A stretch of DNA of 14,959 nucleotides from Nitrospiraceae bacterium UBA2166 (GTDB lineage: Bacteria; Nitrospirota; Nitrospiria; Nitrospirales; UBA2166), in contig DCWI01000015.1 of assembly GCA_002328825.1 (NCBI GenBank), forward strand, positions 1,203-16,161, in the 5' to 3' direction. Below, one piece after another: positions 1-7,698 of this stretch. Both the position numbers and the translations under genes were made by a program. The stretch's first letter is position 1. Every line of letters starts with the position of its first letter. The notes beneath the pieces are model-generated. The model saw only the letters and a list, made by a program, of their open reading frames with translations, did no database searches and was not told where the DNA came from.

Positions 1-1053
1 TAGTTCTACAGCCTGTGAATGCAAGCCCCGTAATTCAAAAGACTTTATTGCTTTCTCCGCAAACTCTTCGGTAAGGGTACCCTTCGCAATCAAATCCCCA
101 AAATGCGCAAATGTCTTCTTAATCAATTTTCTGTGTTGCAGTGCATTGGTTTTTTCTTTATCTGTTATAATGCTATTCTGCTTTCTAACCTCCTTATGGA
201 AAGTTGTTAGAAATGACTGATAAGCTACAGAGTGATTTTCTTCACTAAGAGTAATGTCGCCAAACTGACCTTTGAATACGGCAAGCATTTCAGCAGCAGT
301 ATCAGGCATCGAGGACGGATCGCTTGCATAATCCCTCGCTAGTGATCGACCCATCAATTCCGAACGATTAATAAGACCTTGCTTGATAAAAAGGTCTTTG
401 TGCAGTTGCACGACATCAGGAGAAATAGAACCTATTGCTACCCTCTGGTCAATGCGTGCAAGGCCTTCTTGTAGAGCAGTAGTTATATTAATGGATTCTT
501 TGTTGCCAATTTCGCTTTGCAATACCTTGTTTTGTAATACTAGGGCGCTATCGGTTTGAGTGAACCGTTGATTTTCAATCTTTGCATAGGCCGTTGAAGC
601 TGACTTTCTAGCATTAACCCCTAGTTGGGCAAGGAAGGCTTGGGACTTGTGATCCCCTCCGATACGTTCCGCAGTTGCTTTCTCTAGTTCTGAAACTTGA
701 TTAGTATATTGAGAGTATAGTTTTTCACGACCACTTAAATCACGGGTACTAGCCATGTCTTTTTCAAACTGATTAGTAAGAGCATTCCACTCCGATCCAA
801 TTTTTACCTTATCATGTTGCTTTTTCACCTGATCTATGTAGATGGCAGCCTGACCCACCTTATCCACCATATTACCAAGCTCTTGACTCATAAGCTGACC
901 GGACTTGGCTAGAGTCTGTCCGATACCATAATTCATGTAGTCAATCTTCTGTACCGGAACATTGGCACTAGTTTGGCTAGTAGTAGGCAATAAGACGGGA
1001 TTGCTTACGGGCACTCGTTCGGTAACTTGTAATGGTGATCCTATTTTAGCCAT
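1..1053 (-). CDS. Internal virion protein, large coiled type (partial, N-terminal part)
   Basis: Open from an ATG at 1053 to the left edge of the window, giving 351 residues with no stop, so the C-terminal part is missing. It begins MAKIGSPLQVTERVPV and continues as a polar, Gln/Lys/Glu-rich, mostly helical protein with no signal peptide or membrane segment. Residues about 50-180 look like long helices. The start has a GAGGG ribosome site overlapping the TGA of the upstream gene, with 13 bases between the genes. It follows gp13-like and gp14-like genes, so by position it corresponds to T7 gp15/gp16, the ejection proteins that enter the host envelope with the DNA. The function is inferred from position and composition. 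No transglycosylase motif is visible in the part present, but it could lie beyond the edge. Confidence 0.7.
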   Translation of the reverse strand, partial: MAKIGSPLQVTERVPVSNPVLLPTTSQTSANVPVQKIDYMNYGIGQTLAKSGQLMSQELGNMVDKVGQAAIYIDQVKKQHDKVKIGSEWNALTNQFEKDMASTRDLSGREKLYSQYTNQVSELEKATAERIGGDHKSQAFLAQLGVNARKSASTAYAKIENQRFTQTDSALVLQNKVLQSEIGNKESINITTALQEGLARIDQRVAIGSISPDVVQLHKDLFIKQGLINRSELMGRSLARDYASDPSSMPDTAAEMLAVFKGQFGDITLSEENHSVAYQSFLTTFHKEVRKQNSIITDKEKTNALQHRKLIKKTFAHFGDLIAKGTLTEEFAEKAIKSFELRGLHSQAVEL

Positions 1054-1066
1054 AGTTTATTAGCCC

Positions 1067-1921
1067 TCACCCCGGTAGTGGCCCGAAAGGTTGCCTTGGT
1101 GTTTGTCCAAATATTGATTGGTTTTGTGCTGCCGATGTAAAACCAGAAAAAGAAGGCCCAAAATCAGATATTAATGAGGCTTCTGGAGTTACAGGTGGAG
1201 TTACAGGTGGGGTGTTAAAACCTCCTAAACTAGCATAAGTTCGAAGCCCTCCAGAAATCCCCCCTGCGATACCACTTATAAGTGCTGAATTTGCTTGCTG
1301 TTGGGCAGCGTATGCTTGAGTTTGCCCTGCATAATAGTTCATACTTCCTTCGTTAATTATGTTGGCTCTACGGATATCTGAGGTGTATTGTTCCATAAAG
1401 GCTTGTTGCATTAAGTTATTGAAGTCTACCTTGCCCTTATACAGCGTCATATTAGCATTCTGGCGTACTTGGGAGGCAGCCTGAATCCCACGCTGTTGTA
1501 TATTAGCAAGGTTTAGGGAGGCTGCATTCGCATCAGCGATTGCCACGGTAGTTGGGCTACCTGCCATTGTTACCCCGGCTGTACCCCACCTAGCCCTCTT
1601 CTCGGAGGTAAAAATATCATATTGGCGAGAAGCGATAAAGATATCGAAATCATTCTGTAATTCAATCTCCTCGGCCTGACGATCTATAATGAACGCATTA
1701 TAGACTGCCTGTTCAGCAATCTGCTCCGCATTCGCCTCTACAATGGATCGTACGGCAAGGCCACGGCTTGCCTCCATCTGGGCATTAATTTCAGATATCT
1801 GCCTGTTGTATAAAGCGGTAGCCTGTGCAGACCGTGAGGATGCCTGACCTGACTTATACCCACCAACTCCCTGTAATACGGAAGACCCGGCTGATATCGC
1901 TGCTGCTGTGGTTGCCTCCAT
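1067..1921 (-). CDS. Internal virion protein, T7 gp14-like
   Basis: 284 residues, longer than T7 gp14 (196). The N-terminus is Ala/Gly/Ser-rich (residues 1-30) and is followed by long Ala/Gln/Glu helices (about 30-110). A conserved-looking stretch RWGTAGVTMAGSPTTVA (about 110-127) is typical of podovirus virion core proteins. More helix follows to about 215, then a Gly-rich hydrophobic patch (ISGIAGGISGG), and then a Pro/Gly/Ser-rich tail with the short repeat TPPVTPPVTP. Proteins of this family are packed in the head and ejected with the DNA to help form the periplasmic conduit. The start at 1921 has a GGGAG site six bases upstream, and only three bases separate it from the preceding stop. 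The assignment rests on this signature and on the position between gp13-like and larger internal virion genes. Confidence 0.72.
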   Translation of the reverse strand: MEATTAAAISAGSSVLQGVGGYKSGQASSRSAQATALYNRQISEINAQMEASRGLAVRSIVEANAEQIAEQAVYNAFIIDRQAEEIELQNDFDIFIASRQYDIFTSEKRARWGTAGVTMAGSPTTVAIADANAASLNLANIQQRGIQAASQVRQNANMTLYKGKVDFNNLMQQAFMEQYTSDIRRANIINEGSMNYYAGQTQAYAAQQQANSALISGIAGGISGGLRTYASLGGFNTPPVTPPVTPEASLISDFGPSFSGFTSAAQNQSIFGQTPRQPFGPLPG

Positions 1922-1924
1922 GCC

Positions 1925-2410
1925 TTACTCCCAGATAGCGTACATACAGTTATCAATGGCACCGCCACAATAGTTGTGCATGGTACCCTCGTATTTAAAT
2001 CCTAGTCTCTTTACAAACTCATGTAGCATGGTGTAGTCGGCTATGACCTGTGCCTGTACTCGCTTCAATTTATACGTGTTACGGAAATAGTTCAAGAAAA
2101 ACTTCATAATCTTATAGTAGGTAAATTTCTGATTTGGAATCTGTGGAGAGCCTACCGCCCAAACCTCTCCTACGTGTTCCCATAATAAGTTCATTCCTCC
2201 AATAACTATGATCTTATCGTTGTAATACGCAGTATAAGCCTCTACAGCCTCCTTTTTGATGGCCCTAGCCCATTGGGTGTCCGACAGCTTAATCGCCTCT
2301 TTTATCCCTACCTCATGCGGTCTAACCAGTAAGTGTTCAAAATGCTCAACCTCGTAAGGAATAATTGTAATCTCACCACATTGACGAAGTGGAGATTCAG
2401 TCATTAACAT
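1925..2410 (-). CDS. T7 gp13-like internal virion protein with GNAT fold
   Basis: 161 residues. The N-terminal half carries the polar helix and strands of a GNAT domain (IIVIGGMNLL at about 67-76). The C-terminal half has the usual GNAT ending, a helix followed by FVKRLGFKYEGTM (about 132-144). T7 gp13 (138 residues) is a virion-assembly protein with a similar acetyltransferase-like fold and the same place after the tail tubular B gene, so a structural or assembly role is more likely than metabolism. No clear acetyl-CoA pyrophosphate loop (RxxGxG/A) is visible, which suggests catalysis may be lost. The ATG at 2410 has GGTGA five bases upstream. An ATG two codons later (2404) is a weaker alternative. 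The gene overlaps the end of the tail tubular B-like gene by 14 bases. Confidence 0.62.
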   Translation of the reverse strand: MLMTESPLRQCGEITIIPYEVEHFEHLLVRPHEVGIKEAIKLSDTQWARAIKKEAVEAYTAYYNDKIIVIGGMNLLWEHVGEVWAVGSPQIPNQKFTYYKIMKFFLNYFRNTYKLKRVQAQVIADYTMLHEFVKRLGFKYEGTMHNYCGGAIDNCMYAIWE

Positions 2411-4445
2411 TCAACTCACCAGACATTGAGATTAATGTCATACCTAGCGGTTGTTCTTGTTTCACCGTAATGGTTGCGTCAACCTCTTTCCAGCCAAGGC
2501 TGGTTATATCGAACTGTCCCGTAAATTTAGGCGGGGCTGAGTCCATAGCATCTCCCCCAGTTCTAAAGACTAACTGGTTATCGTTCACCGATATCCCAAG
2601 TGTTTGATACAGATTCAGGATAATACGGTTCCAAGACTTCTTTTTACCGAATGACGACCCATCTCTCTGGGGTACTTCGGGTTGAAGCGTTGTCAGTTCT
2701 GTTGGGTAATGTAGCCCTATATAAGCCGTGCTTACGGCTGCGGACGTTGTAACCGTACCGCTGGATACGATAGCCCGTGAGAAGACTGCGTCATCTCCAA
2801 CGATTTGAACGCATTGCCCCTCCAAGTGATCTAGGCCACTAAGTGAGCTAACAGCAGACCCAGAGTACGTTAATCCTGAATCTACAAAAATAGCTGGATC
2901 TAAATACTCTACATACCGTACGGTATTACCGTCTACGGTACGCTTGATACTGGCCCATAGCTCATCCGATTTACCATCGGCAGATGGGATAACAGCCACA
3001 CTTTCAACTACAGCCTGTCCTTGGTTGGTGACGGTTAACCGTGTGCTATCGGAACTGGTAATCGAAAGTAAGTTCAACCCAGCAGCCTGATCTGTTACGG
3101 TCACTACATTAGCTGCGGGATTCGGGGCAGTTAAATTGGTCAAAGCATTGATTCCCAAAACACCACCAGTACCAATCGCTATATTGTCAGCAACACCATT
3201 GTTAGACCCATCTCCTAAAGAAAATTCGTTTGGGCTTGCCGGGGGGTCATCAGCGGTAGCCGTCATTATCTCTGTCGTACCATCTGAGAGAGTAATGGTA
3301 ATCGTGGAACCTGCTGCAATATTAGCTGCGTCAGTCACCGTAATCGTGGCTTCACCGAAATAGCCCCCTATGGGGTGCTGGTGCCAAGCTACTACCTGTT
3401 GATCTCTCTGGTAAGTCAGGCCGATTAAGGTGCCATCGTCACGCACCGCCCAGATAATTGAATCAGGCTCCTGCTGGTAAGCCATGTGCGTTATGCCATC
3501 GCCTGTAATATCCTCGGCTAAAATCGTTAAATCTGGGGCCACATAACCCTCGACGTTTAGATCGAAGATCATCTGGCGTATCTTTTTAGTGGCTCGTTGG
3601 TTGAATAGAACGGCACGCCCCGAAGTGACGGGGGTTACGGTACTGGAACCGTACTTGGTTTCTTGAACGACACGGACATTAGAGGGGGTAACTGGGTTGC
3701 CGTTGCCGTGTAACTTGAACTCACCTCCAACGGTTCCTACTAGAAGAACATCAGAAGCCTTCATCCAGCGGATAACATTCACATCATCTGTAGCTAAAGT
3801 AAATTCTACGGATTCATCATCTAAACCCGTGCCCTGATCCATGTTTAAGAAGTCGCCTGACTTACTCGCCCACATCGTTTGAGGGTTGTTGTCCGTACCC
3901 GCCCAATACAACCGTTCCTCAAAAAAGGTCACACATCGGGGATAGTCCCCTGCACCCCCTGCAAAGTTAGAAGGAGCAGAGGAAAAAGTGAGGGTGCTAA
4001 GAGTCCAAGATGTATGGCTTGATCTCGTTAGCTTGCGGGGTGCGTGGCTGGAGTGAGCTATGTAGAGAGTATCGGCTGATTGGGCAAAGTACAGATCAAA
4101 AAGCTGGGCTTCTGTAAAAGGCGTTGTAACCTGTACGGGAGAACCACCAGATTCTATCTGACCATTATCCTTGTAAAAGCGCACATAAAGGTCGCCAAAT
4201 TCCAGAATGTATGCTTGCGTAACGCTAAACTCAAATCTTACTAATCTTACTTTCTTGGAATTTGTTTGTACTCCTGCAACATAATGAAACCCTCCTCGAC
4301 GCACTACACCGCCATGAGGAAGGCTGTAAGCATTCTTCTGTAACTTCAAACCATTATTATACTTATTGATATCTACACGCCCATGCAAGCGTGGAGATAA
4401 CTGACCAGCGGTAAAATTGGTTTGGATAGGCCATGTTTTAGCCAT
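2397..4445 (-). CDS. Tail tubular protein B-like (tail nozzle) with an inserted domain
   Basis: 682 residues. The N-terminus (FTAGQLSPRLHGRVDINKY, about 11-29, and a later HGGVVRRGG) and the repeated beta-strand blocks with aromatic/Gly turns (HFEERLYWAG-like at about 174-183, QRATKKIRQMIFD at 283-295) are typical of the podovirus nozzle family related to T7 gp12 (794 residues). It should form the distal tail tube beneath the tail tubular A ring. Between GGYFGE (about 365) and the family-like VVESVAVIPSADG (479-491) lies a stretch of about 115 residues rich in Thr, Asp, Asn and Val. This looks like an added small beta domain and is described as a finding. The ATG at 4445 directly follows the upstream TAA, so translation is probably coupled. 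There is no signal peptide. Confidence 0.85.
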   Translation of the reverse strand: MAKTWPIQTNFTAGQLSPRLHGRVDINKYNNGLKLQKNAYSLPHGGVVRRGGFHYVAGVQTNSKKVRLVRFEFSVTQAYILEFGDLYVRFYKDNGQIESGGSPVQVTTPFTEAQLFDLYFAQSADTLYIAHSSHAPRKLTRSSHTSWTLSTLTFSSAPSNFAGGAGDYPRCVTFFEERLYWAGTDNNPQTMWASKSGDFLNMDQGTGLDDESVEFTLATDDVNVIRWMKASDVLLVGTVGGEFKLHGNGNPVTPSNVRVVQETKYGSSTVTPVTSGRAVLFNQRATKKIRQMIFDLNVEGYVAPDLTILAEDITGDGITHMAYQQEPDSIIWAVRDDGTLIGLTYQRDQQVVAWHQHPIGGYFGEATITVTDAANIAAGSTITITLSDGTTEIMTATADDPPASPNEFSLGDGSNNGVADNIAIGTGGVLGINALTNLTAPNPAANVVTVTDQAAGLNLLSITSSDSTRLTVTNQGQAVVESVAVIPSADGKSDELWASIKRTVDGNTVRYVEYLDPAIFVDSGLTYSGSAVSSLSGLDHLEGQCVQIVGDDAVFSRAIVSSGTVTTSAAVSTAYIGLHYPTELTTLQPEVPQRDGSSFGKKKSWNRIILNLYQTLGISVNDNQLVFRTGGDAMDSAPPKFTGQFDITSLGWKEVDATITVKQEQPLGMTLISMSGELNVND

Positions 4446-5024
4446 TTAGCGTAGCCTAACATCAGTCAACGTATCAGATACAATAACTTCCGGGGTGCCT
4501 TCTTGGGAATCAATCGTCCGTGCTTCCCTGATAATCGCTTCATACATGGTACCCATGTGGTTCATTACTACATGAGAACGTGTAATCGGGAACGATAATT
4601 TCCAAGCCATGCGGAACACAAGCGCTTGATACAGCAGGGCATCAAATTGGCTTGCATCGGTCAATCTCTTAATATAAGTGATATCAACCGCTGACTCCTC
4701 GGTTAGTAGCTCCCTGCCCTGTACCTCGTAATCGAGCTTGATATCCCCGGTAACAGTTCGCACATCTAGGACACGCAGACAATATGGATCAGTTGGGAGT
4801 GTGAACTTATACTCCCAAGCAATAATTGGAGTCCCTATTAAAGAAGCCAGATTAGCAGTTGTAATAGCACAATTCCAACGATGGCCTCTCAACACCGCAT
4901 CCCGTTCACTGTCGTAGAAACGGTTGACTAAAACAGCATTGGAATCATTGTCCGTGAAACTCGTAATCGTATTTGCCCCCAACACAAGCAGGGCTTCATT
5001 TGCCAGATCAACTTTAGATGCCAT
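4446..5024 (-). CDS. Tail tubular protein A-like (head-tail adaptor)
   Basis: 192 residues, almost the length of T7 gp11 (196). The start MASKVDLANEALLVLGA, then VNRFYDSERDAVLRGHRWNCA (about 33-53) and YKFTLPTDPYCLRVLDV (about 72-88), are the recognisable core of the podovirus tail tubular A family. The protein forms the ring joining the portal to the nozzle. The ATG at 5024 abuts the stop of the small basic gene, and no ribosome site is visible in the A-rich bases upstream. It therefore probably depends on ribosomes finishing that gene. The next gene, tail tubular B-like, starts immediately after this stop. The family is clear, although the exact subfamily cannot be given. Confidence 0.87.
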   Translation of the reverse strand: MASKVDLANEALLVLGANTITSFTDNDSNAVLVNRFYDSERDAVLRGHRWNCAITTANLASLIGTPIIAWEYKFTLPTDPYCLRVLDVRTVTGDIKLDYEVQGRELLTEESAVDITYIKRLTDASQFDALLYQALVFRMAWKLSFPITRSHVVMNHMGTMYEAIIREARTIDSQEGTPEVIVSDTLTDVRLR

Positions 5025-5144
5025 TTATTTTTTGTGTTTAGGTTTCTTATTCTTAACTTTCTGCCCCGTTTTCCTTGCCATCTTCATAGCTGCACGCTTG
5101 CCTTTTTTCGAGTAGCTAAAATGCTTGGTGCCTACGGTTGGCAT
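5025..5144 (-). CDS. Very basic 39-residue phage protein
   Basis: A short gene with an AGGAG site six bases before its ATG (5144) and a TAA that touches the start of the tail tubular A-like gene. The product begins MPTVGTKHFSYSKKGKRAA. About 18 of 39 residues are Lys, Arg or His and only one or two hydrophobic residues stand out, so it cannot fold as an ordinary globular protein. Similar tiny Lys-rich proteins with an M-P-x-V-G-x-K-x-F-x-Y start are, from memory, common next to head and tail genes of marine podoviruses. Possible roles are DNA condensation in the head, a scaffold-like clamp, or simply translational coupling of the next gene. The function is unknown. The reading frame is well supported by the ribosome site and the tight spacing. 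Confidence 0.75.
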   Translation of the reverse strand: MPTVGTKHFSYSKKGKRAAMKMARKTGQKVKNKKPKHKK

Positions 5145-5168
5145 AACATACTCCTAGTAAAGTAAGGC

Positions 5169-5195
5169 GGTGACTCCCGTAGCCCAAGAGCCACC
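5169..5195 (-). promoter_or_regulatory. Hairpin between the head and tail gene blocks
   Basis: In the transcript GGTGGCTC pairs with GAGTCACC (eight pairs, one of them G-U) around an 11-base loop. It lies in the 67-base gap between the minor head gene and the small basic gene, one of the larger gaps in the operon. T7 has its late terminator at the equivalent point after gene 10. Here only a weak, interrupted T stretch follows (CTTACTTTACT), so full termination is doubtful. Partial attenuation or RNA processing is as likely. Confidence 0.4.
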
Positions 5196-5211
5196 CCCAA
5201 ACTATTCAATC

Positions 5212-5676
5212 CTAGTTAGGATCAGCGTACATGATATGAAAATCAAACGTATCTCCTGAAACAGCCTCACCTGCTGGCATAGAGAATGTAAGAATCATCT
5301 CACCCGTTGTCACATAACCAGTATCATGCGTTGTGCTTTCGTGGAAATGTGTAACAGTACGTGCAGAATCAGCAGCAATCACGGTACAAAACGCATTGAC
5401 ATCAACTGCTACTGCTGCACCCGTACTTTGGGTTGTATGCGCTGCATAACCAACATCTACCGTAGACGATGCCTCTAAATCACTAATAATGACAAAGGAC
5501 TGCGGTAAAATGCGTACACCTGCTGGAATCACCATCATATGCACAACATCTGAAGTAGTAACAGCACCAGTATATTGTGCATACCGATAAGTTACCCCAC
5601 TCCAAGAAGTAGGTGCATTTTTGGCTCCTGTGCCTGCCGAAGCGGTGGTGTATTCTGTGCTTTTTAAAGTAGCCAT
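5212..5676 (-). CDS. Putative minor head or decoration protein
   Basis: 154 residues with no signal peptide, rich in Thr, Ala, Val and Ser and predicted all-beta. A hydrophobic stretch GVRILPQSFVIISDLEASST (about 53-72) is followed by repeated short strands and a C-terminal MILTFSMPAGEAVSGDTFDF (about 127-146). It sits 12 bases downstream of the major capsid gene and has a strong GGAGGTG ribosome site, as expected for a protein made in large amounts. Position, composition and strong translation fit a capsid-binding decoration or minor structural protein. I do not recognise the family, and a small head-completion protein is the main alternative. Confidence 0.5.
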   Translation of the reverse strand: MATLKSTEYTTASAGTGAKNAPTSWSGVTYRYAQYTGAVTTSDVVHMMVIPAGVRILPQSFVIISDLEASSTVDVGYAAHTTQSTGAAVAVDVNAFCTVIAADSARTVTHFHESTTHDTGYVTTGEMILTFSMPAGEAVSGDTFDFHIMYADPN

Positions 5677-5688
5677 ATCACACCTCCG

Positions 5689-6564
5689 TTAAGAATCAGT
5701 ACAGGCAATCTCTACAACCTTTTCGTCTTCGATGCGAACCGCACCTAGACACATCTGGGCATAGACCTGTGTACTATAGTTTTTATCTGGACGCTCAGTA
5801 ATTTCTGTCTTAACATCCATTCCCATGCTCAGACCGATTCCTTCAGGAATCCATGCTAAGCATAGCGTATCACTACTTGAATCTGTAGCTAAGCGCTCGG
5901 AGCGATGGAATTTGAAACCTGCAAAGGTATCAATTTCACCAGCTACAAGAGCTTTCACCGTATTGTAATCTGAACTTTGGATCTCGGAATCATTTAACAG
6001 ATCATAGAACTGATTGCTCTTCATAACAATATGGCGTGGTAAATCAGGATCAACATCAGAAGCATCCAAAATTTGCTTAGCTTGGAGTAGCTTTGTGATG
6101 TTCATATCCGTTGTGGCTGATACAGCAATCTTTTGAGCAGAGGGTAAAGCTACATTAGATGATGCGTCATCCTCATCAATACTAACGGCATTACCAGACA
6201 TGGCAGCGATGATTATATCATCCATCTTACGCCCCATTGCCCATACCCCCGCTTTCATATAGTCGGAAGCAGGATCAGCTAACATTCGGACTTTATCGGC
6301 TTTGTCGATTAAGTCAGCCCAATTGTAGTCATCCATACTCACACGCCTACGTGAGTGGGGTGTAGAGATTAATGGAGTATCGGAATGTCGGCTCGTAATT
6401 TTTTGAGCCGATGTGCTACCGATTCTGTCAAAATGGTCGTACTTGCCTGATACATCCGTATTAACACGTACATAATCACGCAAACGTGACCCCTTTTGCT
6501 GTACCAAGTGCAAAAAAGTATCCCTAAACTTCTGGGCAAACGCTTTATTGACTTCGGTACTCAT
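5689..6564 (-). CDS. Major capsid protein
   Basis: 291 residues. The pattern MSTEVNKAFAQKFRDTFLHL, then QQKGSRLRDYVRV (about 22-34), DTPLISTPHSRRRVSMDDYNWADLID (about 62-87) and DYMKAGVWAMGRKMDDIIIAAMSG (about 101-124), is that of a widespread podovirus capsid family with the HK97 fold. T7 gp10A is somewhat longer (345). It follows the scaffold gene after one small gene, as expected for a co-assembly pair. The ATG at 6564 has an AGAGGTG ribosome site. The 73-base leader can form competing hairpins that include this site, described separately. The C-terminus RIEDEKVVEIACTDS contains a cysteine but no obvious extra domain. Confidence 0.85.
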   Translation of the reverse strand: MSTEVNKAFAQKFRDTFLHLVQQKGSRLRDYVRVNTDVSGKYDHFDRIGSTSAQKITSRHSDTPLISTPHSRRRVSMDDYNWADLIDKADKVRMLADPASDYMKAGVWAMGRKMDDIIIAAMSGNAVSIDEDDASSNVALPSAQKIAVSATTDMNITKLLQAKQILDASDVDPDLPRHIVMKSNQFYDLLNDSEIQSSDYNTVKALVAGEIDTFAGFKFHRSERLATDSSSDTLCLAWIPEGIGLSMGMDVKTEITERPDKNYSTQVYAQMCLGAVRIEDEKVVEIACTDS

Positions 6565-6571
6565 AATACAC

Positions 6572-6623
6572 CTCTTATAAAAAGAGATTAAAAGGAAGAG
6601 TTATCTACACCATGTAGGCTCTT
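6572..6623 (-). promoter_or_regulatory. Structured leader of the capsid gene, possible ribosome-site sequestration
   Basis: In the transcript an AAGAG (6619-6623) can pair with CTCTT (6596-6600) around an inner CTACA/TGTAG stem with a three-base loop. A second CTCTT (6582-6586) can pair with AAGAG (6572-6576), which is the start of the capsid ribosome site AAGAGGTG. The first AAGAG could also pair with the second CTCTT, which would free the ribosome site. The gap is 73 bases, unusually long for this operon. The stems are short and A/T-rich, so whether they form is uncertain. Confidence 0.35.
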
Positions 6624-6637
6624 ATTTGCGTGAAGCC

Positions 6638-6859
6638 TTAGTTATCCCCTTTGGGGGCTAAACCCTTCACAAAAGGCTTCTTAACGACCATGACGATCCT
6701 AGAAGCACCGGGGCATTGTGAGTAGAACTGGTTGGACGATGCTTGTCCTTCATAGTAAACACAATACCCATATTGTTCCGGTGTGGCCTTGCCGTTTACA
6801 GAGCGCTCTTTCACCACAAAGTTTTCACAATCGGAACAAATAATATCTTGATCTGTCAC
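6638..6859 (-). CDS. Small four-cysteine protein, HiPIP-like or zinc-binding
   Basis: 73 residues starting with a GTG whose bases overlap the scaffold stop (GTGA). The Glu-rich end of the scaffold gene supplies a purine-rich stretch as ribosome site. Cysteines lie at 8, 11, 33 and 49: a CSDCENF pair, then GYCVYYEG, then FYSQCPG. The order C-x2-C, a Gly-x-Cys with aromatics and a Gly, and a final aromatic-x-x-Cys resembles the four-cysteine pattern of high-potential iron-sulfur proteins. The spacings here (2, 21 and 15) are a little larger, and many phage proteins with similar patterns are probably zinc-binding. There is no signal peptide, unlike true periplasmic HiPIPs. The function is unknown; lying between scaffold and capsid suggests a role in head assembly or simple hitch-hiking. 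Confidence 0.55.
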   Translation of the reverse strand: MTDQDIICSDCENFVVKERSVNGKATPEQYGYCVYYEGQASSNQFYSQCPGASRIVMVVKKPFVKGLAPKGDN

Positions 6860-7698
6860 TCTTCTTCATCTCCATACATGGAATCATATAGACGATCCCT
6901 GTACGCTATAGCTTCAGCGTGTTTGGCGTGCTTTGCATCAAAGAGAGCTTCGTGATACTTATGTTGCTTATCCTTCATCAACGCATCGACTTCTATCTTA
7001 GCGGAATCAGCGTCTACCCCAGAGGTATCTTTGCCCATACCAGCCATCTCTGGATCGCTGAACCCTATTCCTATTTTATGTAGAAATCGTATAAAAGCAA
7101 CATTATTGGAAACTCCAGACTTCTCCACAAATTCCTTCAAATCAGTATCAGCAAATTTATTGAATGCCCTTCTGGATAAGGCCAAGTTATTCCTGTATTG
7201 CCCCGTACCCCATTCTTTCTTGAGTACAGACTCGGCATCTACACGGGCTTGGGCTTTAGATGTCTCAACATCAACCATCGCACCCTCAATCATAGACGAA
7301 TAAAAATCAATTGCCCCCTGTGCCTGAGTATTGGTTAACCCCTGCTGAAACGCTTTCTCCTTGAAATCTTTAATTTTCTGCTGATCCTCTATGGTCTGAG
7401 AATATTTCTCATCAATCTGAATGTCATACTTATCTGGGGCTTCAGGGCGACCTAGCTTGTTATAGAACTCGCCTCGCTCTTCATCTGTAGACTCCTCACC
7501 GGGGATTTTAGCCCGTGATCCCAGCATCTCTTGTAACTTGAGATAAGCACCGCCCAAGGCTCCTACATCTTCAAACTTCTTTAGCGTATCGTTGTCTCGT
7601 AAATCTTCAGGTAAATGCTGCCCTCTCCATGAATCATCCTGTACTTCTGCTTCTTCTGTGCCTATGAGGTTCTCGCTTTGAACGGCCTCGTCAGTCAT
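6856..7698 (-). CDS. Head scaffolding protein
   Basis: 280 residues, very acidic and predicted helical. The conserved-looking core GGAYLKLQEMLGSRAKIPGE (about 50-69) and FYNKLGRPEAPDKYDI (about 79-94) is the usual signature of podovirus scaffold/capsid assembly proteins. A long charged C-terminal helix (from about 225) ends in GDEEE. T7 gp9 (307 residues) is the functional counterpart. It guides capsid shell assembly inside the procapsid and then exits. The ATG at 7698 has AAGGAG five bases upstream, and the gene overlaps its neighbours on both sides by four bases. It lies between portal and capsid genes, the standard place. No protease domain is seen. Confidence 0.82.
   Translation of the reverse strand: MTDEAVQSENLIGTEEAEVQDDSWRGQHLPEDLRDNDTLKKFEDVGALGGAYLKLQEMLGSRAKIPGEESTDEERGEFYNKLGRPEAPDKYDIQIDEKYSQTIEDQQKIKDFKEKAFQQGLTNTQAQGAIDFYSSMIEGAMVDVETSKAQARVDAESVLKKEWGTGQYRNNLALSRRAFNKFADTDLKEFVEKSGVSNNVAFIRFLHKIGIGFSDPEMAGMGKDTSGVDADSAKIEVDALMKDKQHKYHEALFDAKHAKHAEAIAYRDRLYDSMYGDEEE

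Noticed and set aside
3136..3363. Plus-strand open frames such as this one and others between 7000 and 13400
   Set aside because: They lie opposite well supported minus-strand genes, lack ribosome sites and plausible families, and are expected complements of coding sequence.
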